From Rhizobium sp. AQ_MP (lineage in GTDB: Bacteria > Pseudomonadota > Alphaproteobacteria > Rhizobiales > Rhizobiaceae): a stretch of DNA of 64,000 nucleotides. The stretch lies in NCBI RefSeq assembly GCF_014237835.1, contig NZ_JACJVI010000009.1, positions 62,001 to 126,000 on the forward strand. Direction: 5' to 3'. The position numbers and the translations under genes were made by a program. Below, one piece after another: positions 57,725-64,000 of this stretch; position 1 is the stretch's first letter; each line of letters begins with the position of its first letter. The notes beneath the pieces were generated by a model. It was not told where the DNA came from. It worked only from the letters and a program-made list of their open reading frames with translations, and did no database searches.

Positions 57725-59461
57725 TCACTTCTTGAATTCTTGGGAAACTTCGGCCTTCAGATCCTTGCGCAGGATCTTGCCGATCGGTGTCTTGGGTAGC
57801 GATTCGCGGAAAAGGACCGATTTCGGCACCTTGTAGTCGCTGAGCAGGGTCCTGCAGTGCCGCCGGATGTCGTCTTCCGTCAAGTCGCCCTCAAAATCCG
57901 GGTTCTTCACCACATAGGCGCGCACCGCCTCGCCCGTCTTCGTATCTGGAATGGCCACGACGGCGGCTTCCAGAACGGCGTCCATCTTGGCGAGCGCGTC
58001 CTCGACTTCGTTCGGGTAGACGTTGAAGCCGGAAACCAGCACCAGGTCCTTCTTGCGGTCGACGATCTTCATATAGCCGTCCGCATCCATGACGGCGATA
58101 TCGCCGGTGGAGAACCAGCCGTTCTGCAGTGATGCTGCCGTTTCCTCAGGGCGCTGCCAGTAGCCGAGCATCACCTGTCTGCCGCGAACAGTCAGTTCGC
58201 CCGGTTCACCCACGGGCACCGGTTTGCCGTCCCCGTCGACGAGGACGACGTCGCAGCCGGGGACTGGGATACCGATGCTGCCGGACCTGCCCCGCTCATC
58301 GAAGGGGTTGAAGCTGACGAGCGGCGAGGTTTCGCTCAGGCCATAGCCCTCGGCGATCGGGGTCCCGGTCATCACGCGCCAGCGGGTTGCGACGGCCTCG
58401 TGCAATGCCGTGCCACCGGCAATCGCCGCCTTCAGCTTGTTCGGCGGGTAGGCGGCGAACCATTCCTCGTTCATCAGGCCGTTGAACAGCGTGTTGACGC
58501 CGGTGATCCAGGTGATCGGATAGTTCTCGATCGCCCGCTGCAGGTTCTGGACCGGGCGTGGCGAGGGAATCAGGATGTTGCGGGCGCCAAGCTCGAAGAA
58601 GGTCATCAGGTTCGCCGTGAACGCGAAGATGTGATAGAGCGGCAGCGCAGTCAGCACGAGATCTTCGCGTGCCATGACACCGCCGGACACCGCGCGCACC
58701 TGGTCGAGATTGGTCAGGATATTGCCATGGGTCAGCATCGCGCCCTTGGCAACACCGGTCGTGCCGCCTGTGTATTGCAGCATCGCAAGATCATCGGGGC
58801 CGGATGCGGCCCACATCGCCTTGACATCCGCTCTGTGGGAGCGGCCCTTGGCGAGCGCCTCCTTGAGCCTCAGCACAGGGACGGAGAGCGCCGGCACCGG
58901 CGGCAAGGTCTTCGCCCAGACCTTCTGCACGCCTCGGATGATGATCTCCGGCAGTTTCGGGAAGAATTCGGGAACACCTGCAAGCACGACGCTCTTGATC
59001 CCCGTCTTGGGCACCACTTCGCTCAGCTTGTCGGCGAACATGTCGACGATCACGAGTGCCTTGGCGCCGGAATCATTGAACTGATGGATCATTTCGCTCG
59101 GCGTATAGAGCGGGTTGGTATTGACGAGGACGCAGCCCGCCTTGAAGACGCCGAAGGCAACGACCGGATAGGGCAGACCGTTCGGCAGCTGGACCGCGAC
59201 CCGATCGCCCGACCGCAGCCCGCACTCATGATGCAGGAAGGCGGCGAAGGCATCCGACATCTCGCCGATCTCAGCATAGGTCAGGCTGCCGTTCATGCCG
59301 TTCGGGACGACGCAGGTGAAGGCCTTGCGCGGACCGTTCTCCGCGCAGGAGCGGTTTACCAGGTCGGCAATGCTGCGGTAGCGCAGTTCGCCCAGTTCCT
59401 GCGGAATTCCGGTGCCATAGGCCGCCAGCCACGGTCGCGGCGGCGTAAAGATGTGTTCCAT
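57725..59461 (-). CDS. fadD: Long-chain fatty-acid--CoA ligase
   Basis: 578-residue adenylate-forming enzyme. The AMP-binding motif YTGGTTGVAKGAML (about residue 222), the GYGLSETSP motif, YMKIVDRKKDLVLVSGFNVYP and the C-terminal catalytic Lys region KTPIGKILRKDL are all intact. It activates fatty or other carboxylic acids to CoA thioesters. It precedes the BASS transporter gene. Exact chain-length preference cannot be read from the sequence. Confidence 0.92.
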   Translation of the reverse strand: MEHIFTPPRPWLAAYGTGIPQELGELRYRSIADLVNRSCAENGPRKAFTCVVPNGMNGSLTYAEIGEMSDAFAAFLHHECGLRSGDRVAVQLPNGLPYPVVAFGVFKAGCVLVNTNPLYTPSEMIHQFNDSGAKALVIVDMFADKLSEVVPKTGIKSVVLAGVPEFFPKLPEIIIRGVQKVWAKTLPPVPALSVPVLRLKEALAKGRSHRADVKAMWAASGPDDLAMLQYTGGTTGVAKGAMLTHGNILTNLDQVRAVSGGVMAREDLVLTALPLYHIFAFTANLMTFFELGARNILIPSPRPVQNLQRAIENYPITWITGVNTLFNGLMNEEWFAAYPPNKLKAAIAGGTALHEAVATRWRVMTGTPIAEGYGLSETSPLVSFNPFDERGRSGSIGIPVPGCDVVLVDGDGKPVPVGEPGELTVRGRQVMLGYWQRPEETAASLQNGWFSTGDIAVMDADGYMKIVDRKKDLVLVSGFNVYPNEVEDALAKMDAVLEAAVVAIPDTKTGEAVRAYVVKNPDFEGDLTEDDIRRHCRTLLSDYKVPKSVLFRESLPKTPIGKILRKDLKAEVSQEFKK

Positions 59462-59728
59462 ATCAACTCCCCCCAGAGCGCTCTCCGGCGCCTTGCATTT
59501 TCGGGACCCGTGTCTCTTCGCAGTCCGGCTCCTCCCGAACGGGTGAAGGATGGAATTGTCTTTTGTTAAAGTCCAGTGATTTCGAGGGCTTGGCGGGGGC
59601 GTTCAGGCAGCTGAGGCACCGTCGCCGCAGGAAATCCCATCACGTCCGCGTTATCAGATGGCTTGGCGCCAACCGACGGATCATCGCAGGCTGCTATGAG
59701 TCCAGGCATGCCGGATTTTAAAGAAAAA

Positions 59729-59805
59729 TGGCGCACCCGACAGGATTCGAACCTGTGACCTTTGGAATCGGAATCCAACACTCTATCCAGCTGAGCTACG
59801 GGTGC
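59729..59805 (-). tRNA. tRNA-Arg (anticodon CCG)
   Basis: On the minus strand a 77-nt cloverleaf starts GCACCCGTAGCTCAGCTGG and ends with CGGGTGC, G and an encoded CCA. The acceptor stem pairs seven of seven. The anticodon arm TTGGA-TTCCGAT-TCCAA gives anticodon CCG (codon CGG). The T-arm has GGTTCGAATCC. A T-run follows at 59724-59728 on the minus strand. No integrase or duplicated 3' end is seen nearby. Confidence 0.97.
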
Positions 59806-60048
59806 TTCCGGCGACAAGATGACTCGTCGTTTCCAAAGCGGTCATAGCGCAGTCACCAGCAGGCTTCAATCCGAAAAAACTTTCCGGGGGAGCTTCCGTT
59901 CATCTCAGTCCAAAGAAGCCTGGGCAATTTGCCTGCCCGACGAACAAATGCCCGCGCCTTTTGCAAGGTCAGGTGCAAGTTGCCAGCCCAAGCCTGCGTG
60001 TATCGGCCAAAATTGTTGAATCCCACAAAAGTGGGTGCCGTTCCGCCC
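59806..60048. other. Intergenic region between tRNA-Arg and marR
   Basis: Part of a 338-bp gap. It must contain the tRNA promoter on the minus strand. A short hairpin-like CCCAC/GTGGG lies at 60022-60034. No gene is apparent. Confidence 0.45.
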
Positions 60049-60079
60049 TTGTGGCATCGGTTTAAACCGCTAGTATAAT
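60049..60079 (+). promoter_or_regulatory. Promoter of the marR gene with palindromic operator
   Basis: A perfect -10 box, TATAAT (60074-60079), and a possible -35, TTGTGG (60049-60054), are 19 bp apart. Between them is a perfect 12-bp palindrome, CGGTTTAAACCG (60058-60069), placed where a repressor would block RNA polymerase. MarR proteins commonly regulate their own promoter this way. Confidence 0.55.
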
Positions 60080-60143
60080 TGCAGAAGGGTCGCGCACGCC
60101 AGGTGCGGCTCTGCTGAGGGGCAATAAAGAGTATGGCGGGGAA

Positions 60144-60611
60144 ATGCCTGAACTTAACATGGATGAATTGCTACCCAACACGTCCAAGCTAGACTTTTCA
60201 GTCATGGACGATGCTGTGGGATATCGCCTTCGACGAGCGCAGCTCGCCGTTTTTCAGCATTTCAACGAAGCCTTTTCTTCAAAAGGACTGCGCCCGACAG
60301 ACTTTGCTGTCCTGCTTCTGCTGACCGACAATCAGGGCGCCAAGCAGAGCGAAGTTGCCGAGGCGCTCGGCATCCAGCGTGCCAATTTCGTCGCGATCGT
60401 TGATGGTCTGGAGAGCAAGGGCTTCATCGAGCGCCGCAAGTCCGAGACGGATCGGCGCGTGCAGTCGCTCTACATGACACCTGCGGGAGAGGCCTATCTC
60501 GAAGAGTTGATGCCGATCTGGCTCGATCACGAACGCTGGGTTCTGGATCAGCTTGGCGGCGTGGCCGAGCGCGACACGGTCAACCGTCTGCTGCGCCGTC
60601 TCTACGACTGA
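60144..60611 (+). CDS. MarR-family transcriptional regulator
   Basis: 155 residues. The winged helix-turn-helix reads GLRPTDFAVLLLLTDNQGAKQ, SEVAEALGIQRANFVAIVDGLE and the wing IERRKSETDRRVQSLYMTP. The family usually responds to aromatic or phenolic acids. It is a single gene, convergent with the J-domain-like gene (3 bp apart). Its targets are unknown; a palindrome in its own promoter suggests autoregulation. Confidence 0.9.
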   Translation: MPELNMDELLPNTSKLDFSVMDDAVGYRLRRAQLAVFQHFNEAFSSKGLRPTDFAVLLLLTDNQGAKQSEVAEALGIQRANFVAIVDGLESKGFIERRKSETDRRVQSLYMTPAGEAYLEELMPIWLDHERWVLDQLGGVAERDTVNRLLRRLYD

Positions 60612-60614
60612 TCT

Positions 60615-61091
60615 TTACCGACCATAACCGAGATCAAACCGGTTGATCGCTTCGTCGACCAGCCGGTTTGCTATCTTCATGCGCGTGGTGGCTGCCAGAC
60701 GATACTCGGCGGCGACGCGATCAGGATGGTTGTCGCGGGCGAAGGCTCGACGGCGCTCGGCGAGCCGTTCGCGATCGTCCGACGGCACGAGCCCGAGATC
60801 CTCGGCGATCTCTTCCGGAGACAGTCTGGTGATCCAGCTCGGGGGAGGCGGCGGAGCCGGCGGTTCGGGGGGCGGGTTTTCGGTCTCATCCGGCATCAGC
60901 GAGAGATACGCGCCGAGGCGCAGATCGGGGCCGGACGATGCCGTGCCGGCTGGCTCGTCGGGCCGTTCCGGCACGAAGCTCGTCGGCAGCCCGTTGATGC
61001 GAAAGGCCGTTTCCTCCGCAAGCGGCTGTTCTTCGGCCTCCGCGTCGAGCCGGTCGACGACCGACTGGAATAGAGACTTACCGAACAGCAT
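60615..61091 (-). CDS. J-domain-like protein with proline-rich linker
   Basis: 158 residues. A Pro-rich linker (ENPPPEPPAPPPPPS) near the centre leads to a C-terminal helical segment with RRRAFARDNHPDR, which carries the HPD motif in J-domain position, followed by helices. This suggests a divergent DnaJ-type co-chaperone domain, possibly recruiting Hsp70 to an unknown partner. The N-terminal part is unrecognised. The reading frame remains open upstream to the transglutaminase stop at 61203, but no usual start codon occurs there, so the ATG at 61091 is used. Confidence 0.6.
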   Translation of the reverse strand: MLFGKSLFQSVVDRLDAEAEEQPLAEETAFRINGLPTSFVPERPDEPAGTASSGPDLRLGAYLSLMPDETENPPPEPPAPPPPPSWITRLSPEEIAEDLGLVPSDDRERLAERRRAFARDNHPDRVAAEYRLAATTRMKIANRLVDEAINRFDLGYGR

Positions 61092-61202
61092 GCGCGCACA
61101 GTCCTCCGTTGCGACAATCCGCGCCGCACCCTTCGCCGAGAAGAGCAGGCCGAGATGGTGCGGGGCTTGCGTGAAGACGATCAGAGCGTCGTGGATCGTG
61201 CC

Positions 61203-62024
61203 TCAGCTTTGCGACTGGCTCTGGCTCTGGGAGGGTTCAACCACCAGCCTGACGGTCAGATCCTCCCCGGCAATCCCGATCCGCATGCCGGAAACGGGGG
61301 CCGCATCGGCGTAGCAAAGGCCTGTTGCGATCCGGACATAGCGGGCATCGGGGCAATGCTTGTTGGCAGCATCGAAGCCGACCCAGCCGAGGCCCGGCAG
61401 ATGTACCTCGCCCCAGGCATGGGTCGCAACCTGCTCGACCCGGTCATCCATCAGCAGGTAACCGGAGACGTAGCGTGCCGGCAGGCTCATGCTGCGTGCG
61501 GCGGCGATGAAGGCATGGGCGTGGTCCTGGCAGACCCCGCGACCGGCTTCAAGCGCCTGCTCGGCAGTGGTTTCGGTCCCCGTTGTCCCCGGCTCGTAGG
61601 CGATCTGGGCGTTCAGCTTGCCCATCAGGTCGTGCATCTTGGCGAGTTCGTTATCACCCGTCAGGCTGCGAACCAGTTCGCGGGTCAGCTTGCCGGGCTT
61701 GGTGCGCGGCGTCTCACGAAGATAGAGCCAGAGCGGCACGAAACCCTGATGCGGCCCGAAAACGCCGGCGCGATCTTCCGTTTCGATTTCGCCCGAGGCG
61801 ACGATGTGGACGCTGTGGCTGTTCCCCTCGGTCGACACCAGGTGTGTGTGATTGCCGAACTGATCGTTGAAGCCTGCTTCGACGGTTGCGCCATCCACGG
61901 CTATGTTCCAGGAAAGCACCTTCTGGCCCGGGCCGTCGAGCGGGCAGAGCCTGAGCCTCTGCAGGGAGTACTGTACGGGATCGTCATAGCGATATTCGGT
62001 GGTGTGGGTGATCTTGAGACGCAT
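61203..62024 (-). CDS. Transglutaminase-like cysteine protease family protein
   Basis: 273 residues. An N-terminal beta domain (MRLKITHTTEYRYDDPVQYS) is followed by the transglutaminase core with catalytic Cys in EAGRGVCQDHAHAFIAAARS, His in THAWGEVHLPG and Asp in WVGFDAANK. The C-terminus ends in a short SQ repeat. It is the third gene of the ATP-grasp / alpha-E / transglutaminase set; family members are proposed to process the ATP-grasp product, and the substrate is unknown. Confidence 0.9.
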   Translation of the reverse strand: MRLKITHTTEYRYDDPVQYSLQRLRLCPLDGPGQKVLSWNIAVDGATVEAGFNDQFGNHTHLVSTEGNSHSVHIVASGEIETEDRAGVFGPHQGFVPLWLYLRETPRTKPGKLTRELVRSLTGDNELAKMHDLMGKLNAQIAYEPGTTGTETTAEQALEAGRGVCQDHAHAFIAAARSMSLPARYVSGYLLMDDRVEQVATHAWGEVHLPGLGWVGFDAANKHCPDARYVRIATGLCYADAAPVSGMRIGIAGEDLTVRLVVEPSQSQSQSQS

Positions 62025-62036
62025 GCTCGATCCTGC

Positions 62037-62984
62037 TCAGCTATAGAACCGGTAACCCTCGGTGATCTCACTGCCCAACTTGTTGTTCTGGGCGATGAAA
62101 TTATCGAGGAAGTCGTGCAGGCCCTGATCCATGATCTGATCGATCGAGGTGGATTTCAGGCTGGCGAGCACGGTGTCGGCCGTCTCGTGGGCGGCGAGAC
62201 GCTGGCCATAATCCTTGCCGATATAGCCGAGGTTCGAGACAATCTTTTCGTAGCAGTAGGCAAGCGAGCGCGGCATCTGACCATTGAGGATCAGGAAGTC
62301 GGCGATGTTCGCTGCCCTGTATTCCCCGTCGTAGACCCAACGATACGAGCGGTGTGCGGAGACCGAGCGCAGAATCGATTCCCACTGCATGTTGTCGAGC
62401 GAGGAGCCGACATGGGTGATCGCCGGCAGGAGCACGTAGTATTTCACATCGAGAATACGGCTCGTATTGTCGGCGCGCTCGATGAAGGTGCCGATGCGGG
62501 CGAAGTTGTAGATCTCGTTTCTCAGCATCGATCCGTGAAAGGCGCCGCGGATCAGGCCGGCCCGGCGCTTCACCGTGTCGATCACTTCGGGCAGGTCGGC
62601 CGACTTTAGCTTGCGGGCGAGCATCTGCTTCAGCTCGATCCAGCATTCGTTGGTGGCTTCCCAGGTTTCGCGCGTCAGCGCCGTGCGCACCATGCGGGCA
62701 TTGTTGCGGCCCGCATCAATGCAGGACATGACGCTCGAGGGATTGGCCGTATCGCGCAGTAGAAAGTCGATCGCGTCGGCGGCGGTCACCTTGTCCTGGC
62801 GCTCGGCAAACAGGCTGCGGACATCAGCACTCTGCAGCACAGCGTCCCAGTCGTCGTCGGAGGCGCCGGTGCGGGTCAGCGACATTCTGAGGCCCGCATC
62901 GACGAGGCGGGCGATGTTTTCGGCTCTCTCGATGTAGCGGAACATCCAAAAGAGGCCGTTGGCAGTTCTTCCGAGCATGACCAT
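62037..62984 (-). CDS. Alpha-E domain protein
   Basis: 315 residues, helical throughout. It starts MVMLGRTANGLFWMFRYIERAENIARLVD, the standard opening of the alpha-E family, and retains RAGLIRGAFHGSM and NIADFLILNGQMPRSL. It always occurs next to the circularly permuted ATP-grasp protein, as here (1-bp gap). Its biochemical role is unknown. Confidence 0.92.
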   Translation of the reverse strand: MVMLGRTANGLFWMFRYIERAENIARLVDAGLRMSLTRTGASDDDWDAVLQSADVRSLFAERQDKVTAADAIDFLLRDTANPSSVMSCIDAGRNNARMVRTALTRETWEATNECWIELKQMLARKLKSADLPEVIDTVKRRAGLIRGAFHGSMLRNEIYNFARIGTFIERADNTSRILDVKYYVLLPAITHVGSSLDNMQWESILRSVSAHRSYRWVYDGEYRAANIADFLILNGQMPRSLAYCYEKIVSNLGYIGKDYGQRLAAHETADTVLASLKSTSIDQIMDQGLHDFLDNFIAQNNKLGSEITEGYRFYS

Positions 62985-62985
62985 G

Positions 62986-64000
62986 TCAGTCCTCCAGTAC
63001 CCAGGTGTCCTTGGTGCCGCCGCCCTGGCTGGAATTGACCACGAGGGAACCCTGTTTCAGGGCCACGCGGGTCAAGCCGCCGGGGATGATCTGCACCTTG
63101 TCGGAGACAAGGACATAGGGACGAAGGTCGACGTGGCGGGGTGCGATGCCCTTGTTGACGAGGATCGGAACCGTCGAGAGCGATAGTGTCGGCTGGGCGA
63201 TGTAGTTGGAGGGGCGTGCCTTCAACTTGTCGGCGAAATCGGCGCGCTCCTTCTTGGTCGCGGTGGGGCCGACCAGCATGCCGTAGCCGCCGGAGCCATG
63301 GACTTCCTTGACCACGAGTTCTTCGAGATGCTCGAGCACGTATTTCAGGCTGTCGGCCTCCGAACAGCGCCAGGTCGGCACGTTTTCGAGAAGCGCCTTG
63401 CGACCGGTGTAGAATTCCACGATCTCGGGCATGTAGCTGTAGATCGCCTTGTCGTCGGAAATGCCAGTACCCGGGGCGTTCGCAATGGTGATGTTGCCGG
63501 CGCGGTAGACATCCATGATGCCGGGCACGCCTAGGCAGCTGTCCGGGCGGAAGGTGAGCGGATCGAGGAAGTCGTCGTCGACGCGGCGGTAGAGCACGTC
63601 GATCGCCTCATAGCCGCGCGTGGTGCGCATCTTCACCTTACCGTCGATGACGCGCAGGTCCGAGCCCTCGACCAGTTCCACGCCCATCATGTCGGCAAGG
63701 AAGGAATGCTCGTAGTAGGCCGAGTTATAGATGCCCGGGGTCAAGACCGCGACGCGCGGCTTGCCCTTGCAGCCGGGAGGGGCCAGTGAGGCGAGCGACT
63801 GGCGCAGCAGATAGGGATAGTCCTCGACGCGCTGCACCTTGTTGAGCTGGAAGAGCTCGGGGAACATCTGCATCATGGTTTCCCGGTTCTCCAGCATGTA
63901 GGAGACGCCGGAGGGCGTGCGGGCATTGTCTTCCAGCACGTAGAACTGGTCTTCGCCCGTTCGCACGATGTCGGTGCCGACGATGTGGGTATAGACGCCG
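62986..64000 (-). CDS. Circularly permuted ATP-grasp protein (partial, runs off the right edge)
   Basis: C-terminal 337 residues of a circularly permuted type-2 ATP-grasp ligase. The frame continues to the window edge (it begins there GVYTHIVGTDIVRTG), so the internal Met is not the true start. Motifs include FYVLEDNARTPSGVSYMLENR, GYEAIDVLYRRVDDDFLDP, NAPGTGISDDKAIYSY and VKEVHGSGGYGMLVG. It should ligate an amine to a carboxylate, perhaps making an unusual peptide with its alpha-E and transglutaminase partners downstream. Confidence 0.92.
   Translation of the reverse strand, partial: GVYTHIVGTDIVRTGEDQFYVLEDNARTPSGVSYMLENRETMMQMFPELFQLNKVQRVEDYPYLLRQSLASLAPPGCKGKPRVAVLTPGIYNSAYYEHSFLADMMGVELVEGSDLRVIDGKVKMRTTRGYEAIDVLYRRVDDDFLDPLTFRPDSCLGVPGIMDVYRAGNITIANAPGTGISDDKAIYSYMPEIVEFYTGRKALLENVPTWRCSEADSLKYVLEHLEELVVKEVHGSGGYGMLVGPTATKKERADFADKLKARPSNYIAQPTLSLSTVPILVNKGIAPRHVDLRPYVLVSDKVQIIPGGLTRVALKQGSLVVNSSQGGGTKDTWVLED

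Noticed and set aside
59729..59805. tRNA-Arg as an integration site for a genomic island
   Set aside because: No integrase, no duplicated tRNA 3' end and no change in gene character nearby.

Overview
The window looks like chromosomal DNA from an alphaproteobacterium of the order Hyphomicrobiales, most likely the Rhizobiaceae (Rhizobium/Agrobacterium type). The signs are high GC, a bacteriophytochrome with its heme oxygenase, ExoD, a urease operon carrying the rhizobial urease-associated families, RutR/PreAT pyrimidine catabolism, and GC-rich palindromic intergenic repeats typical of that group. Species placement is inference from gene content. There is no phage, plasmid, insertion sequence or CRISPR signal.

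Region 1 (1-1818): bphO and a left-truncated bphP, overlapping, on the minus strand. Region 2 (2042-17137): a long plus-strand run for urea use. It holds the urea ABC transporter urtABCDE, a secreted PHB-depolymerase-like esterase whose 3' end overlaps ureD, then ureD, ureA, ureB, an LprI-like gene, a GT29-like gene, ureC, a TIGR02117 gene, a diguanylate cyclase, ureE, ureF and ureG. Urea is imported, hydrolysed by the nickel urease UreABC and matured by UreDEFG; the four or five interleaved extra genes are the unusual part. Region 3 (17171-22805): a Crp/Fnr regulator lacking the FNR cysteines, with a perfect FNR-type box upstream, and an RND efflux pump with its adaptor.

Region 4 (23133-40170): reductive pyrimidine catabolism. 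An ABC importer, hydantoinase/dihydropyrimidinase, an N-carbamoyl-beta-alanine amidohydrolase and the PreT/PreA dihydropyrimidine dehydrogenase are grouped with a RutR-type TetR regulator. RutR-like operators lie before rutR/hyuC and before preT. A DUF559 gene, a small four-TM protein, a cupin, a trypco2-like/coiled-coil pair, a DMT exporter, ExoD and a GGDEF-EAL protein are interspersed. Region 5 (40457-44157): small genes (DUF2325, a VOC protein, DUF423, truncated hemoglobin) and an ABC-F ATPase ending in a strong terminator.

Region 6 (44239-56534) is the most interesting. A five-gene minus-strand operon encodes a GT41 (OGT/SPINDLY-like) glycosyltransferase, a CmcI-like methyltransferase, a glycosyltransferase with an inserted farnesoic-acid-methyltransferase-type domain, UDP-galactopyranose mutase and UDP-glucose 4-epimerase. 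Divergent to it is a 1711-residue protein made of 212 uninterrupted octapeptides. These are arranged in super-units of 17 octads (ten copies) and 10 octads (three copies). I propose a glycosylated giant repeat protein plus its modification operon; the link is inferred from position and composition. Region 7 (56810-64000): a BASS-family transporter, an acyl-CoA ligase, tRNA-Arg(CCG), a MarR regulator, a J-domain-like protein, and the transglutaminase / alpha-E / circularly permuted ATP-grasp module, the last truncated by the window edge.
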